DNA from: Candidatus Methylomirabilis sp.
GTDB taxonomy: Bacteria; DYJV01
DNA length: 34,868 nucleotides
Assembly (NCBI GenBank): GCA_020722945.1
Contig: DYJV01000012.1
Coordinates: forward strand, 10,963 to 45,830
Reading direction: 5' to 3'
In this document: positions 9,517 to 19,475 of the stretch, one piece after another
Layout of the letters: each line of letters starts with the position of its first letter
How positions within the stretch are numbered: the first letter of the stretch is position 1
Notes under the pieces: model-generated
What the model saw: only the letters and a program-made list of their open reading frames with translations
The model's database searches: none
What the model was told of the DNA's origin: nothing
Made by a program: the position numbers and the translations under genes

Positions 9517-11226
9517 ATGCATCTCTTTATCACTGTATTAATATTTTTTTCTCTTATTTGGACATCCAATTTACACACTCAAAACCCTTCACCCCCAAGC
9601 ACACCAGACAATTATTCATCATCCTACGACAATCTATCTTCATCAGGTATGGCAAATTACATATATGGACTTTACAACCTCTACAACAACGAAGTAGATG
9701 AAGCAGAGAAATTTTTTCTCAAAACCCTAAAAACAGACTCGAACTCTCCAGAGCTTAACTTCAAAATAGCAAATTTCTACGTTCACACCAACAACATTAA
9801 AGAAGCTATCAATTACTGCATAAGCACCCTCATAATAAATCCATATTTTACAAAAGCCCATGAACTTCTTGCATCAATATATGCAGCGACAAACGACATA
9901 AAGAGTGCTGTTGAGGAGTATGGTAAGCTTGTCAAAAGAAACCCTGACAATCCAGTATTCAAGCTCAATTATGGTATATTCTTACTAAAAGCTGATGATA
10001 TTGAAAAAGCAAAAGAAGTATTTAAAGACCTATTAGATAGCGACAAGAGCAGCTATAAAGTAATGGCATCATACTATCTCGGTAAAATTTATGCAAAAAT
10101 TAAGCTTTACAATGAAGCTCTAACTTATTACAATAAGGCTATCAGTTTCAATCCCAATTTTTCACAAGCATATTACGATATTGCTTTACTTTATGAACTA
10201 CAGGGCAACGATAACAAATCTTATGAGAATTTTTTAAAAGTTGTTGATATTGATGACAACAACATTCTTGCAAGGGAGAAGATAGTAAGATTGTTAGTAA
10301 AGAAAGGTTTACTTGATGAAGCTCTTGAGCATCTCAAGAAGTTAAGGGATCTCGAAGGTGACAGCATCGAAATCAACATCAAACTTGCACTTATATATCT
10401 TGAACTAAAAGACTACAACAACAGCATAGCAATACTATTACGTTACAAAGAATTTCCTAAAGCCCAATATTATCTTATTGTTTCATACCTTAAACTTGAC
10501 AAACCTGACAAAGCAAAAGAGATACTCCTTAGTATCCGTGAAGAGTCTGAATACTATTTTGACAGTGCAATAATATTCATAAATTATCTGATTGATAAAA
10601 ACAAATTTGATGAAGCACTTAACAACTATCTCGATTTTATAGGGCATATAACCACCAAAAACCTCAAAATTTATAAATTTGGTTTATTTCTTTTCAGTAA
10701 GACAAAAGATTATCAGAAAGGTATAGACTTTATACACTCTGCAATAAAAGATTTTCCTGAAACAAGTGAATTCTACTTTTATAAAGGGTTATTTTACGAT
10801 AAATTGGGAAATACCGAAAAAGTTGTAGAATCAATGAAAGAGTGCCTTAAAATAGATCCTGACAATATTGATGCTCTGAATTACCTCGGTTATACATATG
10901 CAATTCAAAATAAAAATTTAGATGAAGCAGAATCCTTAATCAAAAAAGCCATCTCACTCAAACCTGATTCACCTTCAATAATTGACAGCCTTGGATGGGT
11001 ATATTACCAGAAAGGTAAATACAAAGATGCCCTTATTTATCTTATTAAAGCCTACGATATGAGTGAACCTAAAGATATTGAAATAACAATCCATTTAATA
11101 AAAGTTTATAAAAAGCTTAACAAAAAGAAAGAAACCAAGAAATATCTTGAAGAAGCAGAAAAGCTCGCAAATACACCTGAACTAAAAGAGAAATTAACCA
11201 AAGAGATGGAGGAAAAAAGTGACTAA
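9517..11226 (+). CDS. Tetratricopeptide repeat protein
   Basis: Multiple TPRs (e.g. YYLGKIYAKIKLYNEALTYYNKAISFNPNFSQAYYDIALLYELQGN; IIDSLGWVYYQKGKYKDALIYLIKAYDM) after an N-terminal hydrophobic segment. Confidence 0.9.
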   Translation: MHLFITVLIFFSLIWTSNLHTQNPSPPSTPDNYSSSYDNLSSSGMANYIYGLYNLYNNEVDEAEKFFLKTLKTDSNSPELNFKIANFYVHTNNIKEAINYCISTLIINPYFTKAHELLASIYAATNDIKSAVEEYGKLVKRNPDNPVFKLNYGIFLLKADDIEKAKEVFKDLLDSDKSSYKVMASYYLGKIYAKIKLYNEALTYYNKAISFNPNFSQAYYDIALLYELQGNDNKSYENFLKVVDIDDNNILAREKIVRLLVKKGLLDEALEHLKKLRDLEGDSIEINIKLALIYLELKDYNNSIAILLRYKEFPKAQYYLIVSYLKLDKPDKAKEILLSIREESEYYFDSAIIFINYLIDKNKFDEALNNYLDFIGHITTKNLKIYKFGLFLFSKTKDYQKGIDFIHSAIKDFPETSEFYFYKGLFYDKLGNTEKVVESMKECLKIDPDNIDALNYLGYTYAIQNKNLDEAESLIKKAISLKPDSPSIIDSLGWVYYQKGKYKDALIYLIKAYDMSEPKDIEITIHLIKVYKKLNKKKETKKYLEEAEKLANTPELKEKLTKEMEEKSD

Positions 11227-11710
11227 AAGAAAGATTCTATTATTTGCTGTATTGTTTGGACTAACCATTGCTATCCTTTTTGGATGCAGTAGTAAGAGTG
11301 ATGATGCTAATAAAGATAGTAAGACACCGATCAAAAAATATAGCATGCAAGACCTTAAAAACCAACTACAGAGTGACAATAGTTCAATACTTTTTATCAA
11401 CTTCTGGGCAACATACTGCGGAGAGTGTAGAAAAGAGATGCCTGATCTTATACAGTTTTACGATGAGTTTAAAGGCAAAGTCAAACTTATAGGACTTTCT
11501 CTTGACGAATCTGAAGATGAAGTTAGAAATTTTATCAAAATATCAAAAGTTAACTTCCCTATTTATATGTCTGATAAGGAGCTTGCAAAACACCTTATGA
11601 TAAATGCAATACCTGTAACTTTTATCTTCAAAAATGGTAAATATGCAGGGAGTCATCTTGGATCTTACTCTTTTTCACAACTAAAAGAAGATTTTGAAAA
11701 ATTAAAGTAA
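11219..11710 (+). CDS. TlpA-like thioredoxin-fold lipoprotein
   Basis: Lipobox-like AILFGCSS; NFWATYCGECRKEMPDL (CxxC) and cis-Pro NAIPVTFIFKNG. Confidence 0.88.
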   Translation: MTKRKILLFAVLFGLTIAILFGCSSKSDDANKDSKTPIKKYSMQDLKNQLQSDNSSILFINFWATYCGECRKEMPDLIQFYDEFKGKVKLIGLSLDESEDEVRNFIKISKVNFPIYMSDKELAKHLMINAIPVTFIFKNGKYAGSHLGSYSFSQLKEDFEKLK

Positions 11711-11786
11711 ACAAATTACTTTCGATTAACCAATTAATTTTAATTTACACTAATCAAAAAAGATAAACAAAAATATACAATTAAAT

Positions 11787-11811
11787 GGTGAGGCTTAATC
11801 ATAGCCTCACC
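11787..11811. terminator. Hairpin GGTGAGGCT-TAATCAT-AGCCTCACC, possible terminator
   Basis: Perfect 9-bp stem in the tlpA-rfbA intergenic region. No long T-tract follows directly on either strand, so it is only terminator-like. Confidence 0.5.
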
Positions 11812-11984
11812 TTCAAATACCATCTTTTCTGGTTGGAGTAGATAAATCACTTTAATATCTCTGATATAGATAAAACATTCGGGATAAATCTATCCACACT
11901 TATATTAAATCTTTGATTTTTTTCTTGATTCATGTTAGTTATTTACCTTTAAAATTAGATTATTTCATATAAAAAGGGGTGATT

Positions 11985-12878
11985 ATGAAAGGGATAATAC
12001 TTGCTGGTGGCTCAGGGACAAGGCTCTACCCTATCACCAAAACAACATGTAAACAACTACTTCCTATTTATGACAAACCGATGATTTACTACCCGCTGTC
12101 TGTGCTTATGTTGGCAAAGATACGGGATATACTTATTATCTCAACACCTGAAGATCTACCCAAGTTTGAGAAGCTGTTCGGGACAGGGAGTAGACTCGGA
12201 TTAAATATTACTTATAAAGAGCAGAGTGCCCCAAGAGGGATTGCTGAGGCATTTATTATCGGAGAGGAGTTTATAGGTAGTGATACTGTTTCATTGGTGC
12301 TTGGAGATAATATATTTTATGGTCAAGGTTTCTCAAAAATATTATTAGATGCCCAAACTTCAGTTAATCAAAATGGTGGAGCATATGTTTTTGGATACTA
12401 TGTCAATGATCCTGAAAGATACGGAATAGTTGATTTTGATGAATCAGGCAATGTCTTATCAGTAGTTGAAAAACCTAAAACCCCCAAATCAAACTATGCA
12501 GTTACAGGCTTATATTTTTACGACAATCAAGTTTGTTCAATCGCAAAAAGTATAAACCCATCATGGAGAGGAGAGCTTGAAATTACAGACATCAATGCCA
12601 AATATCTTGAAAATGGCAATCTAAAAGTAAACCTTCTTAACAGAGGATTTGCATGGCTTGATACAGGGACTTATGATACCCTACTTGATGCAGGGAATTT
12701 CATTCAAACAATTGAGAAGAGGCAAGGTCTCAAAATAGCTTGCATAGAGGAGATATCTTACCTTAACAACTGGATATCCAAATCTGCTCTCATCGAAATT
12801 GCAAAAGAATACAAAAAAAGTAGTTATGGGGAATATTTGGAAAAGATAGCCCTTTCCAAAAGAGACACCTTACACTAA
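11985..12878 (+). CDS. rfbA: Glucose-1-phosphate thymidylyltransferase
   Basis: [44 protein letters not shown]...; typical RmlA/RfbA sequence throughout. Confidence 0.95.
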   Translation: MKGIILAGGSGTRLYPITKTTCKQLLPIYDKPMIYYPLSVLMLAKIRDILIISTPEDLPKFEKLFGTGSRLGLNITYKEQSAPRGIAEAFIIGEEFIGSDTVSLVLGDNIFYGQGFSKILLDAQTSVNQNGGAYVFGYYVNDPERYGIVDFDESGNVLSVVEKPKTPKSNYAVTGLYFYDNQVCSIAKSINPSWRGELEITDINAKYLENGNLKVNLLNRGFAWLDTGTYDTLLDAGNFIQTIEKRQGLKIACIEEISYLNNWISKSALIEIAKEYKKSSYGEYLEKIALSKRDTLH

Positions 12879-12882
12879 CTCT

Positions 12883-15834
12883 ATGATATTAAACGAAACA
12901 CTTTTAAAAGAGAATTTATTTAGATTTATTAAAGAGCATTCAGATTTTCAAACATATAAAAGAGCATTAAAACTTTACACTCCCAACAACATCTTACAAC
13001 AAACTCTCTCTCCCAACGACAATTCCTTCACACTAACAACCACTTTAAACAACAATTTAATTTCAAAACTACTGATTAATCCTGAAACTTTTGATATTCA
13101 TTCTGACTGTTTCTGTAAAAGCAGCACTATCTGTGAACATACAATAATCTCTGTGATCTTTTTCCTTCAAACTTATACATTCGATTATCATAATCTTGCG
13201 ATAGCTTCACTTTCACCATTTGAACTTATTTTAGAGGACCCACCAAATAGAGATAGAGTAATAATTTTCAAAGACCATATACAATATGCTGATATTATTG
13301 ACAAAAAGAGTAACAACTTCTACCTCAAAAAATATTTGCAGAGATCTGAGTTAACTCCTGAATTAATTGAAGATATGATTATTTATCAGCAGAGTTGCAG
13401 TATTCCAAAATATTTTGTAATGAAAGGGAAAAGGAGCGTTATCCCTATCAAAATATCTGATGATTTTGTGAAGATAGTAATGAGCATAGAGAGGTTAAAT
13501 AGCAATTTTATAAAACTTACCTCATCATTTGAAAATAGCAGTGAGATTTTATCAGTATTTGAGACAAATTCAAAAAAAGTAGTAATTTATAACAATGGTA
13601 TCCTCAAAATACTTCCACCATACTTTGATTTTGATAAATTTGACAATATCATTAAAAATCCGCAAGTTATAGATATAGGTAAATTGAACATTATGATTTC
13701 AGAGGAGGAAGCTTTACTGAATAAGAATTTTATCTTTGATAAAAGCTCCATATACGGATTTACCATCCCTTCCAAAGAGCCATCTGTTAATATATTTCTT
13801 GATGCAGTTGAGCACTCTATCCATGTTTCAGCTGAATTTGTTTACGATGATATAAAAGTGAAACTTTTTGATAACAATAGAATTTTTGAAGATAAGATTT
13901 TTTTCATAGATAACCATGAATATTTTATAAGGGAGATATTTAAGCCTCTAAATGCTGTTCGTAAAGAGAATTCTTTTATTCTTGATAAGCAGAGTAGCCT
14001 TGATTTTATAACAGATATATTACCAAATAAACTGAATAAATTTAATATATTTGGTGAAGAGAAGTTAACACGATTTAAGATTATCAGACCTAATCTATCT
14101 CAACCATCACTAAATATCTTCTCGTATAAAGAGTGGTTTGAGATTGAGAGTGAAGTAGATTTTGGGGTAGCCTCTGTAAATTTGAATGATCTAATAAGGA
14201 GCATAAAGGATAATAAAAATTATGTTAAACTAAAAAAAGACCACTATGGAATAATCCCTCAAAACTTCATAGATAAAGTAAAATCAATAATTAATGATAC
14301 ATCGTTTATCATAGAGGGTAAAAAAACAAAGATATTCAAACTTAATTTGATTGACAAAAATTATCTAAACACAATCCCTGAATTTAAAAATCACAGCTCT
14401 GAGCTTTTAAATTTGGAGAAAACCCTCAAAAATATACATTCACCAGAAATATCAAATTTACCAGATAATCTCGATAATCGTTTGAGAGATTATCAGAGAT
14501 ATGGTGTAAAATGGATGCTGTTTTTGAGAGATTTTTATCTCAACGGGATACTTGCAGACCAGATGGGACTTGGGAAAACTCTTCAAGTTCTTACACTTCT
14601 AAATATTGAGAAAGCAAACCATCCAAATCTTGTGATAGTTCCGACCTCACTCCTCTTTAATTGGGAAAATGAGATAAAGAAATTTTCATATATATTTGAT
14701 TATATGATACTTTACGGAAAAGATAGAGAGGATTTATACAAACTTATTAATGACAAAGAGCTTATACTGACTACTTACAACATTATCCGTATAGATTTTG
14801 ATAAGATAAAGAGCATCAAATTTAATTATATAGTTTTAGATGAAGCACAATACATAAAAAACCCTTCATCCATTATTTCAAAATATATAAAAAACCTTTC
14901 AAGTGAACATAGACTCTCAATTACAGGGACACCTTTTGAAAATAATATAATAGATATATGGTCACAATTTGAATTTTTACACCCTACTCTATTAGGAAAC
15001 TTGAGAAATTTTAAAAAAAATTATATCAAAAACTTTGATGACTTAAAATCTAAACTCTCACCACTCATTTTAAGGAGAGAGAAATCGGATGTCTTATCCG
15101 AACTCCCCGAAAAAACAGAAACAACATACTACTATGAGATGAATGATGAACAGAGTGAGTTATACAATTTTACAAGAGAGGTTTATCTCCGACAAATAAT
15201 GTCATCGATAGAGAAGTCGGGGATAAGAAAAAGTAGATTTTTAATAATAGAGGGTTTATTGAGACTAAGGCAGATATGTTGCCATCCAAAACTTGTAAAA
15301 TTTCAAGATTTGAAATATAGGGATATAAAATCTGAAAAGTTTGAAAATCTAAAAATTTTACTACATAATATGATAAGTAAAAATTCAAAGATAGTGATAT
15401 ACTCTCAATTTGTAGAGATGCTCAAAATAATCAGAGTTTTTCTTAGTAGCAAAGATATCCCTTTTGAGTATCTCGACGGTAAAACCAAAAATAGGATACA
15501 GAGGATAGAAAATTTTCAAAGTAGTGACAATATCAGAATCTTTCTTATCAGCACAAGAGCTGGTGGACTTGGAATAAATCTCACTGCTGCTGATAATGTA
15601 ATAATATATGACCCTTGGTGGAATCCTGCGGTAGAGAAACAGGCTATAGACAGGATACACCGAATAGGACAGGATAAGAAAGTTTTTGCATACAAATTTA
15701 TAATGAGAGAGACAGTTGAAGAGAAGATACTAAAATTACAAGATAAAAAAAGGGAGATATTTGACAAAATATTTGTTAAAAGTTCAACATCTATAGACTT
15801 TAATATTGATGATATAAAATATATCTTTACATAG
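12883..15834 (+). CDS. SNF2-family helicase with N-terminal SWIM zinc finger
   Basis: SWIM-like CFCKSSTICEH; helicase motifs DQMGLGKTLQVLTLL, DEAQYIKNP, SITGTPFENN, ISTRAGGLGINLTAADNVIIYDPWWNPAVEKQAIDRIHRIGQ. Confidence 0.93.
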   Translation: MILNETLLKENLFRFIKEHSDFQTYKRALKLYTPNNILQQTLSPNDNSFTLTTTLNNNLISKLLINPETFDIHSDCFCKSSTICEHTIISVIFFLQTYTFDYHNLAIASLSPFELILEDPPNRDRVIIFKDHIQYADIIDKKSNNFYLKKYLQRSELTPELIEDMIIYQQSCSIPKYFVMKGKRSVIPIKISDDFVKIVMSIERLNSNFIKLTSSFENSSEILSVFETNSKKVVIYNNGILKILPPYFDFDKFDNIIKNPQVIDIGKLNIMISEEEALLNKNFIFDKSSIYGFTIPSKEPSVNIFLDAVEHSIHVSAEFVYDDIKVKLFDNNRIFEDKIFFIDNHEYFIREIFKPLNAVRKENSFILDKQSSLDFITDILPNKLNKFNIFGEEKLTRFKIIRPNLSQPSLNIFSYKEWFEIESEVDFGVASVNLNDLIRSIKDNKNYVKLKKDHYGIIPQNFIDKVKSIINDTSFIIEGKKTKIFKLNLIDKNYLNTIPEFKNHSSELLNLEKTLKNIHSPEISNLPDNLDNRLRDYQRYGVKWMLFLRDFYLNGILADQMGLGKTLQVLTLLNIEKANHPNLVIVPTSLLFNWENEIKKFSYIFDYMILYGKDREDLYKLINDKELILTTYNIIRIDFDKIKSIKFNYIVLDEAQYIKNPSSIISKYIKNLSSEHRLSITGTPFENNIIDIWSQFEFLHPTLLGNLRNFKKNYIKNFDDLKSKLSPLILRREKSDVLSELPEKTETTYYYEMNDEQSELYNFTREVYLRQIMSSIEKSGIRKSRFLIIEGLLRLRQICCHPKLVKFQDLKYRDIKSEKFENLKILLHNMISKNSKIVIYSQFVEMLKIIRVFLSSKDIPFEYLDGKTKNRIQRIENFQSSDNIRIFLISTRAGGLGINLTAADNVIIYDPWWNPAVEKQAIDRIHRIGQDKKVFAYKFIMRETVEEKILKLQDKKREIFDKIFVKSSTSIDFNIDDIKYIFT

Positions 15835-15846
15835 AAGGAGTAAAAA

Positions 15847-17487
15847 GTGTTTAGAATAGGGATAGATGTCGGCGGGACACATACCGACGGTGTGCTCATA
15901 AAAGATAAAAGTATATTCAGCAAAGTCAAGATCCCCACTATCCATGAAGAGTTAAGTAGCTCAATAGGTCAGACAATAGAGTCTCTGCTATCTGATACTG
16001 ATCCTTCTGAAATATCTAAGATGACCATAAGCACCACTCTTGCTACAAATGTTATATTAGAGAGGAAACTTCCTAATGTTGGTTTGATACTTTTGGGTGG
16101 TCCCGGGATTTCACCTGAGCACTTCATCAAAGACAATTTTTCATACATAGTTAATGGAGCCATTGATCATAGAGGGAGAATCACCAAAAACCTAAACCTT
16201 AGCGAAATAGATTTTATAAGTGACAATATGCTTGGGCAAAATATAGATACTATAGCACTCTGTGGGAAATTTTCTGTTCGTAACCCAATCCATGAGAAAA
16301 CAATAAAAGATCGTATAGGGTCAAAATTCTCAAATGTTTCAATGGGGCACTCCTTATCAGGAAGCCTTAATTTTCCAAGAAGGGTCAATACCACATACCT
16401 CAATGCAGGCACTTTTAGTATAAACAAAAAATTCATAGACAACCTACTAACTTTTATCAAAAGTAAAAATTTTAAAGCACCTATTACATTACTAAAAGCT
16501 GATGGCGGGACAATTTCAATAAATGAAGCCTACGACAAACCTATTCAGACAGTATTATCAGGCTCTGCTGCTGGAGTGATCGGAGTCATGAGTATGAAAC
16601 GATTTACCGAAGAAGCATCTTTATTGATAGATATAGGTGGCACTTCTTCAGATTTTACAATATTTTATCGAGGAGAACCACTATTTGAACCTTACGGAAT
16701 AAAGATTGGTAATTATCACACACTTGTTAGGGCAATATCTTCATACTCAATTGGGCTTGGTGGGGATAGCTTTGTCCGTTTCGAAGATGGCAAGTTAAAG
16801 ATAGGACCAGAAAGATTGGGGAATGCAATTATATTTGGGGGTCAAGACCTTACATTTACAGATGTTGTTTACTTCTACAATAAAAAACTTCAAAAAGAAG
16901 CGGTAAAAAATAATATAGAACATAAAATAGATTTGATTGCAGATAAACTTCACACAAATAAAGAGGAAGCATCACAAATCATCTTAAAATCTTTTTCAGA
17001 TAAGATATCCAACTTTATAATCTCAATAACCGACGATATAAACAATCGACCTGTTTACACAATCAAAGAGCTGATCAGCAAGAAAAAGTTTGAGATATCA
17101 AAAATCTATCTCATGGGTGGTCCTGCTGAAGAATTTCAATCTTTTTTAAAAAATTTCATCAGCACTGATATTTCACTCTTGCCACACTACGATGTTGTCA
17201 ATGCAATAGGAGCAGCAGTTAGCAAAAATACAACAGAATTAACTCTATTTGCAGATACTTCAGTTAAAAGGCTATCCGTCCCTGAAAAGGAGCATACAAG
17301 GGAGATTGACCAAAATTTTACATTAGAGAGCTGTTACAAAGTATTAAGAGAGATGTTTGGCAATACAGATTTTGAAATAAGTGAAGAGATGGTTTTTAAC
17401 ATCATCTCAGGCTTTTATAGAGCTGGGAAAACTTTTAGAATCAAAGCTCAAGTAAAACCGGGTGTTGAATTATATTTAGATATGTAA
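15847..17487 (+). CDS. Hydantoinase/oxoprolinase (HyuA-like) family protein
   Basis: GTG start; MFRIGIDVGGTHTDGVLIKD; LLIDIGGTSSDFTIFYRGEP; ISSYSIGLGGDSFVRFEDGKLKIGPERLG. No HyuB-like partner in the window. Confidence 0.88.
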   Translation: MFRIGIDVGGTHTDGVLIKDKSIFSKVKIPTIHEELSSSIGQTIESLLSDTDPSEISKMTISTTLATNVILERKLPNVGLILLGGPGISPEHFIKDNFSYIVNGAIDHRGRITKNLNLSEIDFISDNMLGQNIDTIALCGKFSVRNPIHEKTIKDRIGSKFSNVSMGHSLSGSLNFPRRVNTTYLNAGTFSINKKFIDNLLTFIKSKNFKAPITLLKADGGTISINEAYDKPIQTVLSGSAAGVIGVMSMKRFTEEASLLIDIGGTSSDFTIFYRGEPLFEPYGIKIGNYHTLVRAISSYSIGLGGDSFVRFEDGKLKIGPERLGNAIIFGGQDLTFTDVVYFYNKKLQKEAVKNNIEHKIDLIADKLHTNKEEASQIILKSFSDKISNFIISITDDINNRPVYTIKELISKKKFEISKIYLMGGPAEEFQSFLKNFISTDISLLPHYDVVNAIGAAVSKNTTELTLFADTSVKRLSVPEKEHTREIDQNFTLESCYKVLREMFGNTDFEISEEMVFNIISGFYRAGKTFRIKAQVKPGVELYLDM

Positions 17488-17698
17488 GTTTAGATTAATC
17501 ACTAAGACTAATTTATATACAGATTTTAATTATTGAGTAAAAAGTAGTGCAAATTAGATGGAGATTATTCTTATATCTATGGGACATCAGTTTTGAATCA
17601 TTTATCTATCTGAACAACAGTTACAGATAAAGAATATTTCAATTTTAATTAATCAACATGCTAAATCAATCAACACTATATTTTGATAGGAGGTTAAG

Positions 17699-18133
17699 AT
17701 GAGCTACTTTAAAGATTTCAAAATAAAGAGTATCCATATGGGGCGTTTTAAGAAGGGTAGTGACCTACTTTTGTCAATTAACAATTTTATTATGGAGCAA
17801 AATATAGTATCTGGAAGAGTTGAAGCAATAGGAGCACTGTCCAAAGCAGCCGTAGGATACTATGACCAAATTAAATTGGAGTATTCAACTGTCAACATAA
17901 ATCAAGCTGTTGAGATCACTTCACTATCAGGAAATATATCGATAAAAGATGGGAGTCCTTTCACGCATTGCCATATAACAGTTGCTGATTCAAAAGGAAT
18001 GGTAATGGGTGGGCATCTTATGGAGGGTTGTCAAATTTATGCTCTTGAATTTATGATATTCAGTTTTGAAGGTGAACCATTTATCCGAGAGTTAGATCAG
18101 GAGACAAAACTCTCACTATGGAAAATAGAGTAA
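17699..18133 (+). CDS. PPC/DUF296 domain protein
   Basis: GRFKKGSDLLLSINNFIMEQNIVSGRVEAIGALSKAAVGYYD...PFTHCHITVADSKGMVMGGHLMEGCQIYALEFMIF. Preceded by AGGAGG SD. Confidence 0.88.
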   Translation: MSYFKDFKIKSIHMGRFKKGSDLLLSINNFIMEQNIVSGRVEAIGALSKAAVGYYDQIKLEYSTVNINQAVEITSLSGNISIKDGSPFTHCHITVADSKGMVMGGHLMEGCQIYALEFMIFSFEGEPFIRELDQETKLSLWKIE

Positions 18134-18146
18134 AGAGAGGAAAATT

Positions 18147-19199
18147 TTGATACGTAAGAAAACCAAAGCGATCAATGTTGGAAAAGTCAAGATAGGTGGA
18201 GACAATCCTATTACTATTCAGTCCATGACAAACACCAAAACTGAAGATATAGAAGCAACTGTCTGCCAGATAATTGACCTTGAAAATGCAGGATGTGAAA
18301 TAGTCCGTGTAGCTGTCCCTACAGAAGAAGCAGCGGCAAATATATCGAAAATAAAGGATAAGATAAATATCCCTCTGATTGCCGATATCCATTTTCTTCA
18401 TAAACTTGCGGTAAAATCGATAGAAAATGGAGCTGATGCCGTAAGGATAAATCCAGGTAATATCGGTTCTCTTTCAAGGATAAAAAATATAGTTGATGCA
18501 GCAAAAGCTCACAATGTATCTATCAGAATTGGAGTAAATGGAGGGTCTCTTGAAAAAGAGATACATGCCAAATATGGCAAGATATCGAGCGATGCACTTG
18601 TTGAAAGTGCTATAAAAAATATAAAGATAATTGAAGATATGAATTTTGATCAGATAAAAGTATCGATCAAAGCATCAGATATAAATCTTACTGTAGAGAG
18701 CTACCAGAAACTATCAGAAATAATTGATTATCCTCTCCATATAGGGGTTACAGAGGCAGGCACCATCTATTCAGGCTCAATAAAATCATCAATCGGTTTG
18801 GGGATACTCCTCTACAAAGGTATCGGTGATACAATGAGGGTTTCACTCACTGGTGACCCTGTCGAAGAGGTAAATGTAGGCTGGAAAATACTTAACTTCC
18901 TTGGGTTAAGAAAGAGAGGGGTAGAAATTATCTCATGTCCAACATGTGGCAGGACTGAAATAGATATTATATCTCTTGCAAACTCTGTGGAAAAGAAATT
19001 AAACTTTGTAAAGAAGAGTATTAAAGTTGCTGTTATGGGCTGTGTAGTAAATGGTCCTGGTGAGGCTAAAGAGGCTGATATAGGTATTGCAGGGGGGAGA
19101 GAAGTTGGTTTGCTTTTCAGAAAAGGTGAGATAATAAAGAAAGTTCCTATGCAAACTCTTGAAGATGAGCTTCTAAAAGAGATAAACAAGCTTCTATAA
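18147..19199 (+). CDS. ispG: 4-hydroxy-3-methylbut-2-en-1-yl diphosphate synthase
   Basis: TTG start; PITIQSMTNTKTEDIEATV...; ISCPTCGRTEIDI; VAVMGCVVNGPGEAKEADIGIAGG. Confidence 0.96.
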   Translation: MIRKKTKAINVGKVKIGGDNPITIQSMTNTKTEDIEATVCQIIDLENAGCEIVRVAVPTEEAAANISKIKDKINIPLIADIHFLHKLAVKSIENGADAVRINPGNIGSLSRIKNIVDAAKAHNVSIRIGVNGGSLEKEIHAKYGKISSDALVESAIKNIKIIEDMNFDQIKVSIKASDINLTVESYQKLSEIIDYPLHIGVTEAGTIYSGSIKSSIGLGILLYKGIGDTMRVSLTGDPVEEVNVGWKILNFLGLRKRGVEIISCPTCGRTEIDIISLANSVEKKLNFVKKSIKVAVMGCVVNGPGEAKEADIGIAGGREVGLLFRKGEIIKKVPMQTLEDELLKEINKLL

Positions 19200-19293
19200 T
19201 TATTTTTAAAATAGGGAGTGATTATAAGTTAGAAATAATTTTATATTTTTATGAAAAGTTGCTAAATTGAATAATTTTAGATGGTTATATCAC

Positions 19294-19330
19294 GGTTATT
19301 AAACCTGACCAAACTTGACTTTCAATAACC
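19294..19330. other. Intergenic inverted repeat GGTTATT-N23-AATAACC
   Basis: Perfect 7-bp arms upstream of the 19476 gene; function unknown. Confidence 0.3.
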
Positions 19331-19475
19331 CATTGTTATTACTATGATTGCAGACTCAAAAATTTTTCTAATAATAAAGTTATGGTTCAGCAGAAACATA
19401 TTAACATTAGTGCTAATAAAGTTTTATCTATTGTGATAGAACACTCTTAAAAATAATAATTTAATAGGGGGATTT

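Noticed and set aside
9441-9701. 86-aa plus-strand ORF
   Set aside because: Out-of-frame overlap with the zinc-ribbon and TPR genes; no family resemblance.
15516-15938. 140-aa minus-strand ORF
   Set aside because: Antisense to conserved SNF2 helicase C-terminal motifs and the HyuA start; spurious.
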